Shown here: positions 8,219 through 15,613 of the stretch, one piece after another
How the letters are laid out: each line of letters opens with the position of its first letter
Position numbering within the stretch: position 1 is the first letter of the stretch
Assembly (NCBI RefSeq): GCF_026810505.1
Contig: NZ_CP101750.1
Span: forward strand, 2,137,448-2,201,447
Direction: 5' to 3'
Source of the DNA: Streptomyces sp. Je 1-369
GTDB taxonomy: Bacteria; Actinomycetota; Actinomycetes; Streptomycetales; Streptomycetaceae
DNA length: 64,000 nucleotides
Notes under the pieces: generated by a model
Told to the model about the DNA's origin: nothing
The model's database searches: none
The model's input: only the letters and a program-made list of their open reading frames with translations
Program-made: the position numbers and the translations under genes

Positions 8219-8740
8219 ATGAAGGCCGACACCGTCCAGGCACCCCCGGCCGACCCCGTCTGTACGCCCGGGGCGTCCGGTGTCGCCGACGCGGGACCCG
8301 TCAGTCTCGCCGTCAGCCGGGTGGCCCGGCTGCACCGCATCGCCGCGGGCAAGGTGTTGAAGGGGCTCGGCCTCTACCCCGGCCAGGAGTTCGTGATGAT
8401 GCACCTGTGGGAGGCGGGCGCGGTGCGGCAGTCCGAGCTGATCAAGGCGGTCGACCTCGACCCCTCGACGGTCACGAAGATGCTCCAGCGCCTGGAACAG
8501 GCGGGCCACGTGCGCCGCCGCCCCGACCCGGCCGACCGCCGCGCGGTCCTGGTCGAGGCCAGCGCGGCGAGCTGCGGCCTGCTCACGCAGGTGGAACGCG
8601 CGTGGGGCGAGCTGGAGGGCCACACGCTGGCGGGTCTGGACGACACGGAACGCGCGGATCTGGCGCGGCTCCTCGCGAAGGTAGAGACGAACCTGTGCAA
8701 GGAGACGGAGGACTGCCCGGAGCGGAAAGGGCGGGGCTGA
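8219..8740 (+). CDS. MarR family transcriptional regulator
   Basis: 173 residues with a central winged helix-turn-helix: VRQSELIKAVDLDPSTVTKMLQRLEQAGHVRRRPDPADRR is a typical recognition helix plus DxRxx wing. About 28 N-terminal residues precede the core. Four cysteines (near residue 19, near 121 and two near the C-terminus) would allow thiol-based sensing of electrophiles, which would suit control of an OYE reductase; this is inference. A GGAG-type ribosome binding site (AGGAGCG) directly precedes the start. The gene is transcribed away from the reductase with shared operators. Confidence 0.92.
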   Translation: MKADTVQAPPADPVCTPGASGVADAGPVSLAVSRVARLHRIAAGKVLKGLGLYPGQEFVMMHLWEAGAVRQSELIKAVDLDPSTVTKMLQRLEQAGHVRRRPDPADRRAVLVEASAASCGLLTQVERAWGELEGHTLAGLDDTERADLARLLAKVETNLCKETEDCPERKGRG

Positions 8741-8775
8741 GGCCCCCGGAGGGCGTGGGGGTCAGGGCTTCCGCA

Positions 8776-9810
8776 CTACAGCCAGGACAGCGACGCCGCC
8801 CGGGTCAGGACCCGCTGGGCCGCCGACGCGTCGCCCGACGTGCCGCGCGGGACGTGGTCGGGGGTGCGGCGGCCGCCCACCAGGAGGCAGAAGTCGACGG
8901 GGTCCAGGACGAGTTGCGCGCGTACCGGGTCGTCCCCGCTGCCCAGGATCCACTCCGTTTCGCCGCCTTCGCCGGAGACCGTCAGGGCGACGGGCGGGGC
9001 CTGGGGGCCGAGGGCCGGGCCGAGGATGCGGACGGCGAAGCGGACCAGCTGCCACAGGTGCGGGCCGGGCGGCGGGGGGACGGGCAGGCCGAGGGCGGCA
9101 CCGATGTCGCGGGCGTGCACCCACGCCTCGAAGGCGCGGGCCAGGAAGTGGTCGGCGACGGGGAGCCGCCCGCCGGCGAGCAGCACGGTGCGGGCGGCGA
9201 GTTCGGGGTCGTGGGCGGCGCGGGACGAGAGGAGCCCGGCGGCCTGGTTGCGCCACGTGGAGACGGTCTGGGCGGGCGTGCGGACCCGTTCGCGGGAGAT
9301 CACCTCGCGGGTGCGCGCCGCCCATTCGACGCGCCACGGGGGCGGCGCTCCGGAGGGGGCCGGGGACGACGCGGGGGCCCGCCCGTTGCTGCCCACGTGC
9401 CGGGCCAGGGGCTCGTCCGCGGCGATCAGGTGCGCGACCGTGTCGTGCACGTCCCATTCGTGGATGACCGGCGTCCCCCACGGCCCGTGTTCGTCCAGTT
9501 CGGCGAGGAGCGCCCGGAGTCCGGCCACCGCGGCGGCGTAGGGCGCGGCGTGCGGGGCGGTGCGCAGGGCGGGGGCGCGGCTGCGCAGGGCGAGGGAGAG
9601 GCCGTGCCTGCCGGGGTCCGTGTCCGGCACCGGGTCGGGCGCCGCGGGGCCGTCCAGGTGCCGCACGGTGGCCCGCAGCCGTACCGCTTCGGCGGCGCAG
9701 TGCTCGCACTCCCCCAAGTGCCGTACGACATCGGCCTCGTCGCCCGGCATGAGGGCGTCGAGGGCCCAGGCGCCGAGGAGTTCACGTACCGCCTCGTGGG
9801 GGGTCGTCAT
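8776..9810 (-). CDS. Fusion of zinc-binding anti-sigma domain and maleylpyruvate isomerase-like domain
   Basis: 344 residues. The N-terminus has the ZAS motif H31-x3-C35-x2-C38 (HLGECEHC), as in zinc anti-sigma factors that hold their sigma factor until released. From about residue 85 on it is a mycothiol-dependent maleylpyruvate isomerase/DinB-like protein, with His residues in IHEWDVHDTVAHLIAADEPL and a later AFEAWVHARDI, followed by a C-terminal domain. The ATG overlaps the sigma gene stop by 4 nt, so both are translated together. The domain pairing suggests that a thiol or metal signal controls release; that is inference. No transmembrane segment is seen. Confidence 0.88.
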   Translation of the reverse strand: MTTPHEAVRELLGAWALDALMPGDEADVVRHLGECEHCAAEAVRLRATVRHLDGPAAPDPVPDTDPGRHGLSLALRSRAPALRTAPHAAPYAAAVAGLRALLAELDEHGPWGTPVIHEWDVHDTVAHLIAADEPLARHVGSNGRAPASSPAPSGAPPPWRVEWAARTREVISRERVRTPAQTVSTWRNQAAGLLSSRAAHDPELAARTVLLAGGRLPVADHFLARAFEAWVHARDIGAALGLPVPPPPGPHLWQLVRFAVRILGPALGPQAPPVALTVSGEGGETEWILGSGDDPVRAQLVLDPVDFCLLVGGRRTPDHVPRGTSGDASAAQRVLTRAASLSWL

Positions 9811-10466
9811 GGGTGCTCACCTCGCAGGGGTGGGTCCGCGAGGGTCTCGGCCAGGGTGCGCAGGGCCGTTCGCAGGCGGGTCTTCGCGGTGCCTTCGGGG
9901 ATGCCGAGTTCGACGGCGGCCTGCCGGTAGGTGCGTCCTGCGAAGTAGGCGAGGTGCACCACCTGTTGCTGGGGCAGCGGGAGCCTGGCGAGGGCGGAGT
10001 GCAGGAGCAGGGAGCGTTCCTGTTCGAGGATCGCCTCGTCCGGGGCGGGGCCGGGCGCCGGGACCGCCCGCAGGGCGGTCTCGTCGGCGTGGGCGGCCTT
10101 GCGGTGCCGTTCCTCGCCGCGGACCCAGTCCACGGCGCGCCGGTGGGCGAGCATCGAGAGCCAGCCGCGCAGGCTGCCGCGTCGTGCGTCGAAGGCGTAG
10201 GGCCTGGTCCACAAGTGGGCGAAGACCTCCTGGGTCACGTCCTCGGCGGCGGTGCGGTTGCGGGTGACGCGGGTGGCGACGCGGAGGACGAGCACGCCGT
10301 ACTCGGCGTAGGCGTCGGCGAGCGCCGCCTCCTCGCCGTAGACGAGCCGCCGGTGCAGCTCGGTGTCGACGGTCGTCCTGCCCGCGCCGGACGGCGGGTC
10401 CGACGTGCCCGGCATCTCGGGGGACGGCTCCACCGGCACCACCACCTCGCGCGACCGCTCGGCCAC
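9807..10466 (-). CDS. ECF (sigma-70 family) RNA polymerase sigma factor
   Basis: 219 residues with region 2 (AYAEYGVLVLRVATRVTRNRTAAEDVTQEVFAHLW) near residues 45-85 and region 4 (LPLPQQQVVHLAYFAGRTYRQAAVELGIPEGTAKTRLR) near 155-200. A non-conserved N-terminal extension of about 30 residues precedes region 2. It resembles SigK/SigL-type ECF factors that pair with ZAS anti-sigma factors. It is co-transcribed with its presumed antagonist through an ATGA overlap and is probably autoregulated. Confidence 0.93.
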   Translation of the reverse strand: MAERSREVVVPVEPSPEMPGTSDPPSGAGRTTVDTELHRRLVYGEEAALADAYAEYGVLVLRVATRVTRNRTAAEDVTQEVFAHLWTRPYAFDARRGSLRGWLSMLAHRRAVDWVRGEERHRKAAHADETALRAVPAPGPAPDEAILEQERSLLLHSALARLPLPQQQVVHLAYFAGRTYRQAAVELGIPEGTAKTRLRTALRTLAETLADPPLRGEHP

Positions 10467-10511
10467 GTAGTAGTGCCAAGCCTGGCCCCCCGCGGCCCGC
10501 CGCGCCAGGCC

Positions 10512-10872
10512 TCAGCCCGACAGCACGTCGAGGAGACGGTCCACATCGGCCTCGGTGTTGTACAGGTGGAACGCGGCCCTCAGGTGTCCCGCCCGTGCCG
10601 ACGTCAGAATGCCCGCCCGGGTCAGCTCCGGTGCCCGGTCGCCGAGTCCGGGCACGGAGACGATGGGTGAGGCGCCCGGCACGGGGGTGTGGCCCAGCGT
10701 GGCGAGTCCCGCGCGGTAGCGGGCGGCGAGCGCCGTGTCGTGGGCGTGGATGGCGTCGACGCCGATCTCCTCGACGAGGGTGAGTGCCGCGGCGGCCCCG
10801 TGGTAGGAGAGGAAGGCGGCGGCTTCGTCGTACCGGCGGGCGTCGGGGGCGAGTTCGGTGAGCGGGCCGTAC
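10512..10872 (-). pseudogene. C-terminal fragment of a class V aminotransferase, cut by the inversion
   Basis: On the minus strand 119 codons end at TGA 10512-10514. They read YGPLTELAPDARRYDEA... to ...HLYNTEADVDRLLDVLSG, a clean C-terminal domain of a class V aminotransferase/cysteine-desulfurase-like protein. There is no start codon of its own. Upstream, at 10873, the sequence changes abruptly to a sugar-binding lipoprotein in another frame. The missing N-terminal 231 codons are at 27407-28101 on the plus strand. Joined, the codon split ac|g is repaired (His-Ser-Thr-Tyr-Gly-Pro) and gives a 351-residue protein. Confidence 0.9.
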
Positions 10873-11178
10873 GTTGCTGAGCGTCGCGATGTCGTACTGG
10901 CCAGCCTGGTTGGCGAAGTCCTGGCTGATCTTGTCGCGGACGTCGTTCTCGGGCAGGACGGTGAAGTTCACCTTGATGCCCGTCTCCTGGGTGAAGTGGG
11001 CGGCGGTGAGCTTGCGCAACTCCACCATCTGCGGGTTGTTCACCATGAGGACGTTGATGGAGTCGCCTGAACCTGCCCCGCCGGCGCCGGCCCAGCAGCC
11101 GGCGAGCAGCGGGGCGAGCAGCGCCCCTGCGGCGGCCGCGGCGAGCGTGCGCGGCCTCCGTCGGCTCGGGGTTCGCAT
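10873..11178 (-). pseudogene. N-terminal fragment of an ABC sugar-binding lipoprotein, cut by the inversion
   Basis: 102 codons from ATG 11178, with AGGAGC 5-6 nt upstream. There is a basic N-region, a hydrophobic core and a lipobox LLAGC ending at Cys28, then the mature start of a family 1 extracellular solute-binding protein (INVLMVNNPQMVELRKLTA) as far as GQYDIATLSN. After 10873 the frame runs into antisense and out-of-frame sequence (NVRPAHRTRPRR...) and stays open to 9817, giving a meaningless chimera. The remaining 352 residues are at 28102-29160. The 149-bp gap to the upstream DeoR gene probably holds the original transporter promoter. Confidence 0.9.
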
Positions 11179-11327
11179 GAAAGCTCCTGGACGTAGAGGG
11201 TCGTTTGGGGACGTGGGGGGGGGTGTTTCGGGGCGTGCGGGACCCCGGATCGGCGTACGGGGGACGGGGAGGCCGGTGCGGGAGGGGGAAGGGAGAGAGG
11301 GGGAGGGGAGAGAGGGAGGGGTGGGCG

Positions 11328-12098
11328 TCAGACGCGGAGGACCTGTGGGCCCAGGAGGGAGTAGCGGTGCGCTTCGGACGCGGGCAGCCGACTGCTCGTG
11401 ACGATCGTGTCGAGGTCGCCGATCCCGGCGAACCGGCAGAAGCTCGTCGCCCCGAACTTGGTGTGCACACCCATGAACACGGTGCGCCGCGACGCCCTGA
11501 TGGCCTGCGCCTTCACCTCGCTGACGGCGGGGTCAGGGGTGGTCAGGCCGTGTTCGCGGGAGATGCCGTTGGCCCCGATGTACGCCAGGTCGATGACGAA
11601 CCCGGCCAGCATGCGGGTGGTCCAGTGGTCGACGGTGGCGAGCGTCCCCGACCGCACCCGGCCGCCGAGCAGCAGCACGGTGACGTTCTCGGCCTCGGCG
11701 AGCGACCCGGCGGTGGCCAGGGAGGCGGTGACGACGGTGAGCGGGCGGCCCGCCGCGGCTCCTGGCAGCGCCTCGGCGATGAGCTGCGGGGTGAAGCCCT
11801 CGTCGACGAAGACGGTCTCCGCGTCGCCGAGGAGTTCGGCGGCGGCGGCCGCGATGCGCCGCTTCTCCGGGACGTGCATGGTCGTGCGGAAGGCGAGGGT
11901 GGTCTCGAAACCCGCGCTCTCCACGGGGTAGGCGCCGCCGTGGGTGCGGCGGACCAGTCCGTGGTCCTCCAGGGCCCGCAGGTCGCGGCGGACGGTCTCC
12001 TTGGCGACGCCGAGCTCACCGGCGAGGGCCGTCACGTCGACGGAGCCGGCGTGCCGGGCAGCGTTGACGATCCGCCGCTGACGTTCCTCCGCGGTCAT
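11328..12098 (-). CDS. DeoR/GlpR family transcriptional regulator
   Basis: 256 residues. The N-terminal helix-turn-helix is clear (VDVTALAGELGVAKETVRRDLRALEDHGLVRRTHGGA, the DeoR signature). It is followed by the DeoR sugar-phosphate sensor domain with VFVDEGFT, LTVVTASLATA, LLLGGRVR and IGANGISREHGL. ATG 12098 is preferred because AGAAGG lies 8 nt upstream; a GTG at 12107 is closer to its ribosome binding site than usual. It is co-oriented with the solute-binding protein N-fragment. Before the inversion it would have headed the transporter/dehydrogenase operon now at 28102-31943. Confidence 0.92.
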   Translation of the reverse strand: MTAEERQRRIVNAARHAGSVDVTALAGELGVAKETVRRDLRALEDHGLVRRTHGGAYPVESAGFETTLAFRTTMHVPEKRRIAAAAAELLGDAETVFVDEGFTPQLIAEALPGAAAGRPLTVVTASLATAGSLAEAENVTVLLLGGRVRSGTLATVDHWTTRMLAGFVIDLAYIGANGISREHGLTTPDPAVSEVKAQAIRASRRTVFMGVHTKFGATSFCRFAGIGDLDTIVTSSRLPASEAHRYSLLGPQVLRV

Positions 12099-12142
12099 CG
12101 GCGCCACCTTCTTCCCCTGGGTCTGCGGTCTGCGCGGTGCGC

Positions 12143-12305
12143 GGTGCCCGTTCGGGCCTGTGGGGAAGTTCTACAGCGCGGACGAGGGGGGTTACCAGGC
12201 TCCGAGCGGGCACGATGATGCCCGCATCTGCCCGCTTGGCGGGGCAGGGGCCAGTGGTGCGGGGTGCGGGCGTGCCCGTTTAAGGGGTGCGGGGTGCCCG
12301 TTCGG
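12143..12305. repeat. Three copies of a GTGCCCGTT motif upstream of the DeoR gene
   Basis: The nonamer GTGCCCGTT occurs at about 12144-12152, 12272-12280 and 12294-12302. The first is followed by CGGGC, making a GCCCG-TT-CGGGC palindrome 48 bp before the DeoR ATG. The last is part of the hairpin at 12297-12317. Repetition next to a regulator gene suggests binding sites, but GC-rich simple sequence could produce this by chance. Confidence 0.35.
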
Positions 12306-12317
12306 TGCCCGAACGGG
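12297..12317. terminator. Hairpin after the uronate dehydrogenase gene
   Basis: Perfect 9-bp arms CCCGTTCGG (12297-12305) and CCGAACGGG (12309-12317) with a TGC loop, 15 bp past the stop of the minus-strand gene ending at 12333. No T-run follows. It could instead be an operator for the DeoR gene 200 bp away. Confidence 0.5.
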
Positions 12318-12332
12318 GCGGGCGCGGATTCC

Positions 12333-13142
12333 TCAGTACGGCCAGACCGGCGGGTTCGTGCAGAAGTGGCCGCCCAGGTGTGCGTGGTCCGGGTTCGCGG
12401 GGTCGAGCTCGCCCTGTTCGGCGATCAGCTTCGGCGCGTACTGCTCGGAGTCGTCCCGCGGGTCGTAACCGAGCGCCCGCGCGGAGGAGAGGTCCCACCA
12501 CAGGCGGGTGTTGGCCGACGAGCCGTACACCACGGTGTGCCGCACGTCCTCGGCGGTGAGGGCCGCGTGGAAGAGGCGTGCGCCGTCGTCGGGGCTCATC
12601 CAGACCGACAGCATCCGCACGCTCGACGGCTCCGGGAAGCACGACCCGATGCGGACCGACACGGTCTCGATGCCGTGCTTGTCCCAGTAGAACTGGGCCA
12701 GGTCCTCGCCGAAGGACTTCGACAGGCCGTAGAAGGTGTCCGGGCGGCGGGGGGTGTCGATGGGGATCAGCGGGTCGTCGCCCTGTGGGCGCGGGGTGAA
12801 GCCCACGGCGTGGTTGGAGGAGGCGAGGACGACGCGCCGGACGCCCTCCTCGCGGGCCGCCTCGTACAGGTTGTACGTGCCCTCGATGTTGGCCTTCAGG
12901 ATCTTGTCGAAGGTGGACTCCAGGGAGATGCCCGCGAGATGGAGGACCGCGTCGGTCCCGCGCACGGCCTCGCGCAGGGCGTCCCGGTCGGCGAGGTCGG
13001 CCGTGCGGGCGTGCGGCTCGTCGGCGATGGGGCGGACGTCCAGCAGACGCAGGTCGTAGCCGTACGCGGGCAGGAGGCCGCGCATCAGGGTGCCGAGGCC
13101 GCCGGCTGCGCCGGTGAGCAGGACGGTGCGGGGAGCGGGCAT
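12333..13142 (-). CDS. udh: NAD-dependent epimerase/dehydratase-type uronate dehydrogenase
   Basis: A 269-residue extended SDR with TGAAGGLG at the N-terminus (NAD-binding Rossmann loop), LHLAGIS, the ASSNHAVGF stretch with the catalytic Ser, and YGLSKSFGEDL supplying the YxxxK pair. Length and the SSNHAVGF/YGLSK/RIGSCFPEP signatures fit hexuronate (uronate) dehydrogenase, which oxidises galacturonate/glucuronate to the aldarate lactone. The ATG at 13142 has a GAGGAG ribosome binding site; the longer frame to 13226 is not needed. It is divergent from kdgD, whose product acts later in the same pathway, which supports the call. Confidence 0.82.
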   Translation of the reverse strand: MPAPRTVLLTGAAGGLGTLMRGLLPAYGYDLRLLDVRPIADEPHARTADLADRDALREAVRGTDAVLHLAGISLESTFDKILKANIEGTYNLYEAAREEGVRRVVLASSNHAVGFTPRPQGDDPLIPIDTPRRPDTFYGLSKSFGEDLAQFYWDKHGIETVSVRIGSCFPEPSSVRMLSVWMSPDDGARLFHAALTAEDVRHTVVYGSSANTRLWWDLSSARALGYDPRDDSEQYAPKLIAEQGELDPANPDHAHLGGHFCTNPPVWPY

Positions 13143-13159
13143 CGGGTCTCCTCGGGAGG

Positions 13160-13199
13160 CGTACTCGTGCGCATACGGCGTCGTACTCATGCGCGTACG
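13160..13199. promoter_or_regulatory. Two tandem 18-bp operator-like repeats upstream of udh
   Basis: CGTACTCGTGCGCATACG (13160-13177) and CGTACTCATGCGCGTACG (13182-13199) differ at two positions and are 22 bp apart, about two helical turns. The second has perfect CGTAC...GTACG arms. They lie 18-57 bp before the udh ATG, where a repressor could block transcription. Confidence 0.6.
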
Positions 13200-13304
13200 A
13201 GATTCACATTCATGGACGAGTGGCAAGGTAAGGATCTCCGTCGAGCCGCGTCAAGAGGGCTGCGGAGGTGGCGAGTCCGCTCGCGCGCGGGGGAGTTCAC
13301 CCGC

Positions 13305-13334
13305 TTGACCGGCCCCGAGACGGCGCCTTAGCGT
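13305..13334 (+). promoter_or_regulatory. Probable vegetative promoter of kdgD
   Basis: TTGACC (13305-13310) and TAGCGT (13329-13334) are separated by 18 bp and match a housekeeping sigma promoter. Transcription would begin near 13341, exactly at the start of the GTTCAG operator-like element, about 50 nt before the kdgD GTG. Confidence 0.6.
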
Positions 13335-13340
13335 GGTGGT

Positions 13341-13372
13341 GTTCAGAAATATGGACGTGAATCAGAAACATG
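13341..13372. promoter_or_regulatory. Operator-like element GTTCAGAAATATGGAC plus a second copy, upstream of kdgD
   Basis: GTTCAGAAATATGGAC (13341-13356) has GTTC/GGAC arms around an AT-rich centre. A related half, ATCAGAAACATG, follows at 13361-13372. A near match, GTTCAGCATATCGAAC, lies at 24340-24355 between the IclR and aldehyde dehydrogenase genes. Position over the predicted transcription start suggests repression, most simply by that IclR protein. Confidence 0.55.
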
Positions 13373-13390
13373 CACGACTAGGGAGAGTCC

Positions 13391-14356
13391 GTGACGTCAG
13401 CTTCCCTCGCTTCCCGACTGCGCGTCCCCAGCGGGCCGCTGTTCTTCCCGGTCACCGCGTACGGGCCCGACGGCGCTCTCGACCTGGAGACCTTCCGCGC
13501 CCATGTGCGCGGTGGCATCGAGGCCGGTGCGGCGGCCGTGTTCGCGTGCTGCGGCACGGGCGAGTTCCACGCCCTGACGCCCGAGGAGTTCCAGGAGTGC
13601 GTCGCCGCCGCGGTCGACGAGACGGCGGGCCGGGTGCCGGTGGTCGCGGGCGCCGGATACGGCACCGCGCTCGCCGTGCGGTACGCGCGCCTCGCCGAGG
13701 AGGCGGGCGCCGACGGACTGCTCGCCATGCCCCCCTACCTCGTCGTCGCCGAGCAGGAGGGGCTCGTACGGCACTACACGGAACTGGCCGCAGCCACCTC
13801 CCTGGACGTCATCGTCTACCAGCGCGACAACGCCGTCCTCACCCCGGAGACGGTCGTCGAGCTCGCCCGCGCGGACGGCATCATCGGCTTCAAGGACGGC
13901 CTCGGCGACATGGACCTGATGCAGCGCACCGTCAGCGCCGTGCGTGGCGAAGTGCCGGGCGACTTCCTGTACTTCAACGGCCTGCCGACCGCCGAGCTGA
14001 CCGGTCTCGCCTACCGCGGCATCGGCGTGACCCTCTACTCCTCGGCGGTCTTCTGCTTCGCGCCGGACATCGCACTCGCCTTCCACCGCGCGTTCAACGC
14101 CGGTACGCCGGAGGGGGACGCCCTGGTGAACCGCCTCGTCGACGGCTTCTACCGGCCCTTCGTGGAGTTGCGCGCCCTCGGCCGCGGGTACGCGGTCTCC
14201 CTCGTCAAGGCGGGCGTGCGGCTCGGCGGCCTGGACGTAGGGCCCGTGCGGCCGCCGCTGCACGAACCGGCCGGGGAACACGTCAAGCGGCTCGCCGAAC
14301 TCGTCGAGCAGGGCCGGGCGCTGCTCGGCACCACACACCCCGGAGCGGGCGCGTGA
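13391..14356 (+). CDS. kdgD: 5-dehydro-4-deoxyglucarate dehydratase
   Basis: A 321-residue TIM-barrel enzyme of the DHDPS/N-acetylneuraminate lyase family. The predicted Schiff-base lysine is K168 in IIGFKDGLGDMDLM. CCGTGEFHALTPEEF and VIVYQRDNAVLTPETV are the signatures that separate KdgD from DapA. It converts 5-keto-4-deoxy-D-glucarate to 2,5-dioxopentanoate plus CO2. GTG 13391 has AGGGAG 6 nt upstream. The stop overlaps the next gene by GTGA, so the two are coupled. The enzymes before it (uronate dehydrogenase, divergent) and after it (aldehyde dehydrogenase, 24396) are in the same block. Confidence 0.88.
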   Translation: MTSASLASRLRVPSGPLFFPVTAYGPDGALDLETFRAHVRGGIEAGAAAVFACCGTGEFHALTPEEFQECVAAAVDETAGRVPVVAGAGYGTALAVRYARLAEEAGADGLLAMPPYLVVAEQEGLVRHYTELAAATSLDVIVYQRDNAVLTPETVVELARADGIIGFKDGLGDMDLMQRTVSAVRGEVPGDFLYFNGLPTAELTGLAYRGIGVTLYSSAVFCFAPDIALAFHRAFNAGTPEGDALVNRLVDGFYRPFVELRALGRGYAVSLVKAGVRLGGLDVGPVRPPLHEPAGEHVKRLAELVEQGRALLGTTHPGAGA

Positions 14357-15552
14357 AGGCCGCCGCGTTCCTCTACCCGTGGGACGTCGTCGGCGACCCC
14401 GACGCGCCCGCACGCCTCGCCGACCTCGGCATCCGCCAGGTCACCCTCGCCTCCGCCTACCACTCCACGCGCGCGCTGACCCCGCGCCACCCGCGCCACC
14501 GCATCGTCACCGCCGCGCACGCCGCGGTGCTCTACCCGCCGGGCGACCGCTGGCAGGGCCGCGAGCCGCGGCCGTACGCGGCCGGGGACTGGGCGCCGGG
14601 CGATGCCTACGGAGAGGCGGCGCGGGCGCTGAGCGACGCCGGGCTCGACGTGCACAGCTGGGTGGTCCTCGCCCACAACTCCCGCATGGGCGAGGACCAC
14701 CCGGCGACCTCGGTGGTCAACGCCTACGGAGACCGCTATTCCTGGGCGCCCTGCATCGCGCAGCCCGCCACACGCGCGTACCTCACCGATCTCGCCGCGG
14801 AAGCCGCCGTACGCCCCGGGCGTCCCGGGCGTCCCGGGCGTCCCGGGCAGGAGACGCGCGGCACCGAACTGGAGTCCTGCGGCTGGTACGGCCTCGCGCA
14901 CCTGCACGCCCACGACAAGATCGGTGGCGTCGCCCTCGGCGAGGCGGGGCAGTACCTGATGTCCCTGTGCTTCTGCGGCTCCTGCCGGGAGGGGTACGCG
15001 GGACAGGGCCTCGACCCCGACGAGCTGACCGCCGCCGTACGCCGCGCGCTTGAGCCGGTGTGGCGCGGCGGCCACGAGGGCGATGGCTGGCCTGCCGTCG
15101 AGAAGCTCATCGGCGCCGACCTGGCGGCCGCCACGCGCGCGTGGCGCGAAAAAACCGCCCGCACCCTCCAGGAGACCGTCGTCGCCGCCGTCCGCGCGGC
15201 GGCCCCCGCCGGATTCCAGGTACTGCTCCACGCCGACCCGGTGCCCTACCACTGCGGCGCCAACGCGGGTGTCGACCCGGCGCACATCCTCTCCGTGGCC
15301 GACGGCGTGGTCGTGCCCTGCACCGGCGGCGCGCACCTCCTGGAGCCGTTCGCCGCGCGGGCCGGGGACGGGACGGTCCTGGCGGCCAACCTCACCGTGG
15401 TGAGCGGCATGGGCGGCAGCCCCGCCACCCTCACCGCCGACGCGGCACGCGCGGCCGAACTGGGCGCGACGGAACTGCGGCTCTACCACGCGGGACTGGC
15501 ATCGGACGCCGACCTCGCGCACGTCGCGAAGGCCCTGTCGCACGCGAAGTGA
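14353..15552 (+). CDS. Conserved hypothetical protein with FCxxC motif, translationally coupled to kdgD
   Basis: 399 residues starting at GTG 14353, which overlaps the kdgD stop. It has no signal peptide. The pattern of short strands and helices (AAAFLYPWDV, GIRQVTLASAY, DVHSWVVLAHNS, FQVLLHADPVPYHCG) looks like a TIM-barrel hydrolase related to putative glycosyl hydrolases. A LCFCGSCREGY motif near residue 210 could bind metal. I do not recognise the exact family. A GRPGRPGRPGRPG insert (14812-14847) sits in a loop. Coupling to kdgD suggests a role in sugar-acid metabolism, perhaps a lactone or oligosaccharide hydrolase, but that is inference. Confidence 0.75.
   Translation: MKAAAFLYPWDVVGDPDAPARLADLGIRQVTLASAYHSTRALTPRHPRHRIVTAAHAAVLYPPGDRWQGREPRPYAAGDWAPGDAYGEAARALSDAGLDVHSWVVLAHNSRMGEDHPATSVVNAYGDRYSWAPCIAQPATRAYLTDLAAEAAVRPGRPGRPGRPGQETRGTELESCGWYGLAHLHAHDKIGGVALGEAGQYLMSLCFCGSCREGYAGQGLDPDELTAAVRRALEPVWRGGHEGDGWPAVEKLIGADLAAATRAWREKTARTLQETVVAAVRAAAPAGFQVLLHADPVPYHCGANAGVDPAHILSVADGVVVPCTGGAHLLEPFAARAGDGTVLAANLTVVSGMGGSPATLTADAARAAELGATELRLYHAGLASDADLAHVAKALSHAK
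14812..14847 (+). repeat. Four tandem 9-nt units within the kdgD-coupled gene
   Basis: One cgccccggg followed by three identical cgtcccggg units encode GRPGRPGRPGRP. The reading frame is kept because the unit is 9 nt. Copy number is likely to vary between strains. Confidence 0.85.
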
Positions 15553-15613
15553 TCACCGATACGATCCGCGCACCACAACCGTCACGCCCGTATCACGGGA
15601 CAGAGGGGGAAGA

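Noticed and set aside
9817..11178. 453-residue minus-strand ORF read as one gene
   Set aside because: Only the first 102 codons are a real protein (binding lipoprotein). The rest is out of frame sequence beyond the inversion junction, including the sigma gene in a wrong phase.
12160..12468. Plus-strand ORF between the DeoR and udh genes
   Set aside because: It covers the 225-bp non-coding gap and antisense of udh; no ribosome binding site and biased composition.
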